From CAZOGW01 sp964579415 (GTDB lineage Bacteria; Actinomycetota; Acidimicrobiia; Spongiisociales; UBA5794), in NCBI GenBank assembly GCA_964579415.1, contig CAZOGW010000056.1, positions 1 to 19,108 on the forward strand: DNA of 19,108 bases, written 5' to 3'. How positions within the stretch are numbered: the first letter of the stretch is position 1; the number at the start of each line of letters is the position of its first letter. Below, one piece after another: positions 14,392 to 19,108 of this stretch. Below the pieces are notes generated by a model. That model had not been told where the DNA came from. It was given only the letters and a program-made list of their open reading frames with translations, and did no database searches. A program made the translations under genes and the position numbers.

Positions 14392-15315
14392 ATGGGGCGC
14401 TACGTGATCAGAAGGCTCCTGCAGTTCGTGCCGGTGTTCTTCGGCGCCACGATGCTGATCTACTTCCTAGTGTTCGCCATGCCCGGCGACCCGATCCGGG
14501 CCCTCGCCGGCGAGCGCTCCATGCCCGATTCGGTGCGCGAGGCCCTCACCGCCCAGTACAACCTCGACAAGCCGTTCCTCCAGCAGTACTGGCTGTACAT
14601 CGTCGGGATCTTCCATGGCGATTTCGGCATCGACTTCCGGGGACGCCCGGTTTCCGACATCATGCTGCAGCGCATCCCGATCACGCTGCGCCTGGCGATC
14701 GTCGCATTCTTCTTCGAGATGGTCGTCGGCCTGGTCGCCGGCATCGTCGCCGGCGTCCGCAAGCAGAAGTTCTTCGACACCGTGGTGCTGTTCTCGACGC
14801 TGATCGTGATCTCGATCCCGATCTTCGTACTCGGATTCGTCGCCCAACTCGTCATCGGCGTGCGGCTCGGGTGGCTCCCCATCGCCGGCATCAACGACGG
14901 GTGGGTCAGCTATATCCTCCCCGGCCTGGTACTGGGCTCGGTGTCGCTGGCCTACGTGGCCCGGCTCACCCGGACCAGCCTGGTGGAAAACCTGCGCACC
15001 GACTACGTCCGAACCGCCCGCGCCAAGGGTCTCCTACCGCGACGGGTCATCGGCGTCCATGCCCTGCGCAACTCCCTCATCCCGGTGGTGACGTTCCTGG
15101 CGGTGGACCTGGGCGCCCTCATGGGCGGCGCCATCATCACCGAGACCATCTTCAACATCCCCGGCCTGGGCCGGCAGGTGTTCGACAGCGTCCAGTCGCA
15201 GGAGGGCACGGTCGTGGTGGGCATCGCCACCTTCCTGGTGATCGTCTATATGCTGAGCAGCCTCCTCGTCGACATCCTGTACTCCGTCCTCGACCCGAGG
15301 ATCCGCCTTGAGTGA
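14392..15315 (+). CDS. Peptide ABC transporter permease, DppB/OppB type
   Basis: This 307-residue membrane protein has the family's N-terminus MGRYVIRRLLQFVPVFFGATM and the periplasmic MPGDP motif (30-34). The cytoplasmic EAA loop DYVRTARAKGLLPRRVIGVH (204-223) contacts the ATPase. About six membrane helices are expected, and the protein ends DPRIRLE as is usual. With the next gene it forms the channel for peptides delivered by the binding lipoprotein. The ATG follows a purine-rich stretch (AAGGGGAG). The gene is separated from the lipoprotein gene by the 14235-14264 hairpin and overlaps the next gene by 8 nt. Whether the substrate is di- or oligopeptide, or another solute carried by this family, cannot be decided from sequence. 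Confidence 0.95.
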   Translation: MGRYVIRRLLQFVPVFFGATMLIYFLVFAMPGDPIRALAGERSMPDSVREALTAQYNLDKPFLQQYWLYIVGIFHGDFGIDFRGRPVSDIMLQRIPITLRLAIVAFFFEMVVGLVAGIVAGVRKQKFFDTVVLFSTLIVISIPIFVLGFVAQLVIGVRLGWLPIAGINDGWVSYILPGLVLGSVSLAYVARLTRTSLVENLRTDYVRTARAKGLLPRRVIGVHALRNSLIPVVTFLAVDLGALMGGAIITETIFNIPGLGRQVFDSVQSQEGTVVVGIATFLVIVYMLSSLLVDILYSVLDPRIRLE

Positions 15316-16264
15316 CAACCCGCTGACCGACCAACACGCCACAGAGGCCACCGAACACTCCGCCGAGCTGGCGACGGAGGCGGTCTTCGCCGACCCCGTC
15401 CTCGACGGCAAGGCACGGGAGGCGACGTTGTGGAGCGACGCCTGGCGCCAGCTCCGGCGGCGCCCCATGTTCGTGATCTCAGGGCTGATCGTGCTCCTGC
15501 TGGTCCTGATCGCCATGTTCCCCGGGGTGTTCGCCCGCGGCATCGACCCCCGGCAGTGCTCGCTGTCCAACTCGCTGCTGCGGCCGTCGGCCGAGCACTG
15601 GTTCGGCACCGACCTGCAGGGATGCGACTACTACGCCCGCACCATCCACGGCGCCCGGCCCTCGATCTCGATCGGGATCCTGGTGACCATCTTCGCCACC
15701 TCGATCGCTCTGGCGGGGGGCGCCATGGCCGGGTACTACACCGGCGCCGTCGACAGCATCATCGCCCGCATCACCGACATCTGGTTCGTCATCCCCACCA
15801 TCCTGGGGGCGATCGTCATCCTCACCGTGCTCCCGCAGCGGGGAATCGTCACCGTGAGCCTGGTCCTCATCGTGCTGAGCTGGCCGACGATGCTGAGGCT
15901 GGTGAGGTCGTCGGTACTGTCGGCGAAGGCCAACGACTACGTCGACGCGGCGCGTGCCATGGGATCGAGCAACTACCGGATCATCACCCGGCACCTGCTT
16001 CCCAACTCGCTGGCGCCGGTCATCGTCTACGCCACCATCACCGTCGGGGTGATCATCGCCGCCGAGGCGTCGCTGTCGTTCCTCAACGTCGGTCTCCGCC
16101 TCCCCAACATCTCGTGGGGATTGATGATCTCCGTCGCCCAGCAACGCATCCTCACCGCCCCCCACCTGCTGCTGTTCCCGGGAGCGGCCCTTTCCATCAC
16201 CGTGTTCGCCTTCATCCTCATGGGTGACGCCCTGCGCGACGCCCTCGACCCCAAACTGCGCTGA
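15308..16264 (+). CDS. Peptide ABC transporter permease, DppC/OppC type
   Basis: This 318-residue protein starts at a TTG that overlaps the end of the previous gene (TTGAGTGA). A hydrophilic N-terminal tail of about 50 residues precedes the first helix. HWFGTDLQGCD (97-107) is the family's HxFGTDxxGRD motif, with cysteine in place of the usual arginine. The EAA loop is YVDAARAMGSSNYRIITRHL (211-230), and the protein ends GDALRDALDPKLR as in typical members. It pairs with the DppB-type permease. The next gene starts on its stop codon (TGATG), so the operon is translationally coupled. Confidence 0.95.
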   Translation: MSDNPLTDQHATEATEHSAELATEAVFADPVLDGKAREATLWSDAWRQLRRRPMFVISGLIVLLLVLIAMFPGVFARGIDPRQCSLSNSLLRPSAEHWFGTDLQGCDYYARTIHGARPSISIGILVTIFATSIALAGGAMAGYYTGAVDSIIARITDIWFVIPTILGAIVILTVLPQRGIVTVSLVLIVLSWPTMLRLVRSSVLSAKANDYVDAARAMGSSNYRIITRHLLPNSLAPVIVYATITVGVIIAAEASLSFLNVGLRLPNISWGLMISVAQQRILTAPHLLLFPGAALSITVFAFILMGDALRDALDPKLR

Positions 16265-17316
16265 TGGCCGCCCCCACCACCTCCGCCACCCGCTCCGACT
16301 CCATCGGAGGCCGCCCCGTCGACCCCTCCGCACCGGTGCTGGAGGTGCGCGACCTCCGCGTCGAGTTCCGCATCGACGACGGGGTCGTCGCTGCCGTCAA
16401 CGGCCTCGGCTACCAGGTGGGGCAGGGCGAGACCGTCGCCATCCTCGGGGAGTCCGGTAGCGGCAAGTCGGTGAGCGCCCAGGCGGTGATGGGCATCCTG
16501 GACACCCCTCCGGGGTACGTCACCGGCGGCAGCGTCAAGTTCCGCGGCGTCGAACTGCTCGATCTCCCCGACGACATCCGAGCCAAGCAGATACGGGGCT
16601 CGCGCATCGCCATGGTGTTCCAGGACGCCCTCACCGCCCTCAACCCGGTCTTCACCGTGGGCTGGCAGATCTCCGAGCTGTACCGCCAGCACCGCGGGAT
16701 GTCGAAGGCGGAGGCGAGGGGACAGGCCATCGAGTTGCTGGAGCGGGTGAAGATCCCGTCGGCCCGGGATCGCATCCACGCCTACCCCCACGAGTTCTCC
16801 GGCGGCATGCGCCAGCGGGTGATGATCGCCATGGCGCTGGCCCTCGACCCCGACATCATCATCGCCGACGAGCCCACCACCGCCCTCGACGTCACCGTCC
16901 AGGCCCAGATCATGGAACTGTTCGCCGAGCTGCAGGCGGATTCGGGGATGGGCCTGGTGCTGATCACCCACGACCTGGGCGTGGTCGCCGAGGTCGCCGA
17001 CCGGGTGGTGGTGATGTACGCCGGGGCCCGCATGGAGGAGGGGCCCATCGACTACGTGTTCGCCGAGCCGACCCACCCGTACACCCAGGGGCTGATGAAC
17101 TCGATCGCCCGCCCCGACGTACACCTGGAGCGCCTGGTGCCCATCTCCGGGTCGCCGCCGGACCTGCTCCACATCCCTCCCGGCTGCCCGTTCCACCCCC
17201 GCTGCCCCCACGTCCAGGAAAGGTGCAAGACCGAAGTTCCCGTCTACGAGCCGGTCGGCGCCGACCACATGGCGGCCTGTCACTTCTGGAAGGAGATCCG
17301 CGATGGCGGAGCCTGA
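16264..17316 (+). CDS. Peptide ABC transporter ATPase, DppD/OppD type
   Basis: This 350-residue cytoplasmic ATPase energises the transporter. Walker A is GESGSGKS (62-69), the Q-loop glutamine is 120, the signature is FSGGMRQR (178-185), Walker B is IIIADEP (198-204) and the H-loop histidine is 236. The C-terminal oligopeptide-transporter extension holds four cysteines (308, 314, 321 and 339) in the CPFHPRC...C...C pattern, a candidate metal or Fe-S site in this subfamily. The first ~24 residues are a Ser/Pro-rich extension before the conserved domain. It overlaps the DppC-type gene by 1 nt and the DppF-type gene by 14 nt. Confidence 0.95.
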   Translation: MAAPTTSATRSDSIGGRPVDPSAPVLEVRDLRVEFRIDDGVVAAVNGLGYQVGQGETVAILGESGSGKSVSAQAVMGILDTPPGYVTGGSVKFRGVELLDLPDDIRAKQIRGSRIAMVFQDALTALNPVFTVGWQISELYRQHRGMSKAEARGQAIELLERVKIPSARDRIHAYPHEFSGGMRQRVMIAMALALDPDIIIADEPTTALDVTVQAQIMELFAELQADSGMGLVLITHDLGVVAEVADRVVVMYAGARMEEGPIDYVFAEPTHPYTQGLMNSIARPDVHLERLVPISGSPPDLLHIPPGCPFHPRCPHVQERCKTEVPVYEPVGADHMAACHFWKEIRDGGA

Positions 17317-18322
17317 GCCGATCCTGCGAGTCGTCGACCTGGTGAAACACTTCCCCATCATGCGCGGGATCGTGTTCAAGAAGCGTGTGGGTACCGTGCA
17401 GGCCGTCGACGGCGTCAGCTTCGACCTCTACCCGGGCGAGACGTTGGGCCTGGTCGGCGAATCGGGATGCGGCAAGACCACCACCGCCCGCACCATCATC
17501 CGTCTCGAAGAGCCCACCTCGGGCGCCGCCTACTTCCAGGGTCGCGACATCTTCAGCATGTCACCCAGCGAGATGCGGGAGTTTCGCAAGGAGATCTCGT
17601 ACATCTTCCAGGATCCGTACGCCTCGCTCAACCCCCGGATGACGGTGGGTGACCTCATCGGCGAGCCGTGGGAGGTGCACGGCGGGCTCCCCAAGGACAA
17701 GCGCCGCAACCGCGTCAAGGAGCTCCTGGATGTGGTGGGCCTCAACCCCAACCACATCAACCGCTACCCGCACCAGTTCTCCGGCGGCCAGCGGCAGCGT
17801 ATCGGGGTGGCCCGGGCGCTGGCCCTCAACCCCAAGCTGATCATCTGCGACGAGCCGGTGTCGGCGCTCGACGTGTCGGTCCAGGCCCAGGTGGTGAACC
17901 TCCTCGACGACATCCAGAAGGAGTTCGGGATCGCCTACCTGTTCATCGCCCACGACCTGTCGGTGGTGCGTCACATCTGCGACCGGATCGCGGTGATGTA
18001 CCTGGGCAAGATCGTCGAGATCGGCGACGAGGATGACGTCTACGAGCTGACCTCCCACCCCTACACCCAGGCGCTGGTGTCGGCGGTCCCCATCCCCGAC
18101 CCCAAGGGGAGGGAGGAGCGCAGCCGCATCCTCCTCGAAGGTGACGTCCCCAGCCCGGCCAACCCGCCGTCGGGCTGCCGCTTCCGCACCCGCTGCTGGA
18201 AGGCGCAGCAGATCTGCACCGACGAGGAGCCGGCCCTGGTCCCCCGTGGCCTCGACCACCCCGTGGCCTGCCACTTCGCCAACGTCGAGTTCGCCGAACG
18301 CATCCGGACCACCAAGGCCTAG
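17303..18322 (+). CDS. Peptide ABC transporter ATPase, DppF/OppF type
   Basis: This 339-residue ATPase is the second of the heterodimeric pair. Walker A is GESGCGKT (52-59), Q-loop Gln103, signature FSGGQRQR (159-166), Walker B LIICDEP (179-185), D-loop SALD and H-loop His217. The C-terminal extension again has four cysteines (292, 298, 305 and 323), matching the DppD-type partner. The ATG is preceded by AAGGAG within the end of the previous gene. The insertion MRGIVFKKRVGTVQAVDGVSF near the N-terminus is normal for the F-type subunit. This is the last gene of the transporter operon; the next gene starts 25 bp after its stop. Confidence 0.95.
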   Translation: MAEPEPILRVVDLVKHFPIMRGIVFKKRVGTVQAVDGVSFDLYPGETLGLVGESGCGKTTTARTIIRLEEPTSGAAYFQGRDIFSMSPSEMREFRKEISYIFQDPYASLNPRMTVGDLIGEPWEVHGGLPKDKRRNRVKELLDVVGLNPNHINRYPHQFSGGQRQRIGVARALALNPKLIICDEPVSALDVSVQAQVVNLLDDIQKEFGIAYLFIAHDLSVVRHICDRIAVMYLGKIVEIGDEDDVYELTSHPYTQALVSAVPIPDPKGREERSRILLEGDVPSPANPPSGCRFRTRCWKAQQICTDEEPALVPRGLDHPVACHFANVEFAERIRTTKA

Positions 18323-18347
18323 CGTCGGCGCGGCTCTCGGAGGCATC

Positions 18348-19108
18348 TTGGCGACGGCACTGGTCACCGGAGGGTTGGGGTGCATCGGGGCCTGGACGGT
18401 GCGCGAGCTTCTCCTCGGCGGCGACGCGGTTGTGGTGCTGGACCCTTCTGACAACTCGGGTCGGCTTCGCCGCGTGGCGCCGCCGGAACTTCTCGACCGG
18501 GTCACCCTGGTGTCGGGCGACATCTCCGACCTGGCGGCGATGGAGGCTGTGCTCGCCGAGCACGGCGCCGATCGCATCATCCACCTCGCCGCCCTCCAGA
18601 TCCCGTTCTGCCGGGCGGATCCCCACCTGGGCGCCCAGGTCAACGTGGTGGGGACGGTGAGCGTCTTCGAGGCGGCCCGCCGCGCCGGCATCTCCCACGT
18701 GGTCTACACCAGCTCAGTCGCCGTCTTCGACCAGGACGGGGGCCGGCTCGCCGCGGGGAGCGTCCCCAACCCGACGAGCTTCTACGGGGTGTACAAGCTG
18801 GCCAACGAGGGAACGGCGAGCGCCTACTGGAACGACTTCGGGTTCTCCAGCATCGGGGTGAGGCCGATGACCGTCTACGGCCCCGGCCGGGACCGCGGGC
18901 TCACCAGCTCGCCCACCAAGGCCATGGTCGCCGCGGTGCTGGGTTGCAGGTACAAGATCGCCTTCGGCGGTACCACGTTCCTCCACTACGCCGGCGATGT
19001 CGGCCGCGCCCTCGCCGCCGCGGCCCGCGCCACCGTCGAGGGCGCCCCGGTGATGAACCTCAACGGCGTCACCGCCTCGGTCGCCGACATCGTGGAATCC
19101 CTGCGCCG
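18348..19108 (+). CDS. NAD-dependent epimerase/dehydratase (extended SDR), C-terminus beyond the window
   Basis: The frame is open from the TTG at 18348 to the window edge (about 253 codons). GGAGG (18339-18343) lies 4 nt before the TTG. The protein begins MATALVTGGLGCIG with the Rossmann motif TGGLGCIG (7-14), then DISDL, HLAALQIPFC, TSSVAVF with the catalytic serine region, and the YGVYK pair (Tyr146, Lys150). This is the extended short-chain dehydrogenase family that modifies NDP-sugars and related substrates; later PMTVYGPGRD fits the same family. The substrate cannot be assigned. It lies 25 bp after the DppF-type gene and could be read through from that operon, but no functional link is evident. 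Confidence 0.88.
   Translation, partial: MATALVTGGLGCIGAWTVRELLLGGDAVVVLDPSDNSGRLRRVAPPELLDRVTLVSGDISDLAAMEAVLAEHGADRIIHLAALQIPFCRADPHLGAQVNVVGTVSVFEAARRAGISHVVYTSSVAVFDQDGGRLAAGSVPNPTSFYGVYKLANEGTASAYWNDFGFSSIGVRPMTVYGPGRDRGLTSSPTKAMVAAVLGCRYKIAFGGTTFLHYAGDVGRALAAAARATVEGAPVMNLNGVTASVADIVESLR

Overview
The window looks like chromosomal DNA from a high-GC actinobacterium, probably a metagenome-assembled scaffold. A run of exactly 100 N (8508-8607) is a scaffold gap. The strongest lineage marker is Kgd, in which an E2-type acyltransferase domain is fused ahead of the 2-oxoglutarate dehydrogenase E1; this fusion is typical of Actinomycetota. Thr/Ala/Pro-rich linkers behind the lipoboxes, frequent TTG and GTG starts and tightly overlapping ORFs fit the same group. 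I cannot name a genus.

Layout. 1-1643 (minus strand): the N-terminal part of a GT4 glycosyltransferase and prephenate dehydratase (pheA). 1754-2395 (plus): a YhhQ/VUT-type membrane transporter, probably for a queuosine precursor. 2566-8507 (plus): a nucleoside-uptake cassette made of a BMP-family lipoprotein, a double ATPase, two permeases and the DeoD purine nucleoside phosphorylase, whose last codons are lost in the gap. 8608-12193: kgd, with its start lost in the gap. 12471-18322: a complete Dpp/Opp-type peptide ABC transporter (binding lipoprotein, two permeases, two ATPases). 18348-19108: the start of an NAD-dependent sugar epimerase/dehydratase.

How the genes work together. The BMP cassette probably imports purine nucleosides, which DeoD splits to base plus ribose-1-phosphate. 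The Dpp/Opp system imports peptides, and Kgd sits in the TCA cycle. The window therefore reads mainly as nutrient uptake plus central metabolism. In both transporter operons a strong hairpin separates the binding-protein gene from the membrane components.

Two things stand out. (1) The peptide-binding lipoprotein at 12471-14210 appears to be a natural circular permutation. The segment that normally forms the N-terminal ~120 residues of a family-5 binding protein lies at the C-terminus, and the mature protein starts with what is normally the middle. (2) Five intergenic sites carry tandem 7-bp repeats of one architecture, GTAC followed by three variable bases that stay nearly constant within an array. 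Each array lies within about 11 bp of a start or stop codon. One of them forms a perfect 16-bp inverted repeat directly after kgd.
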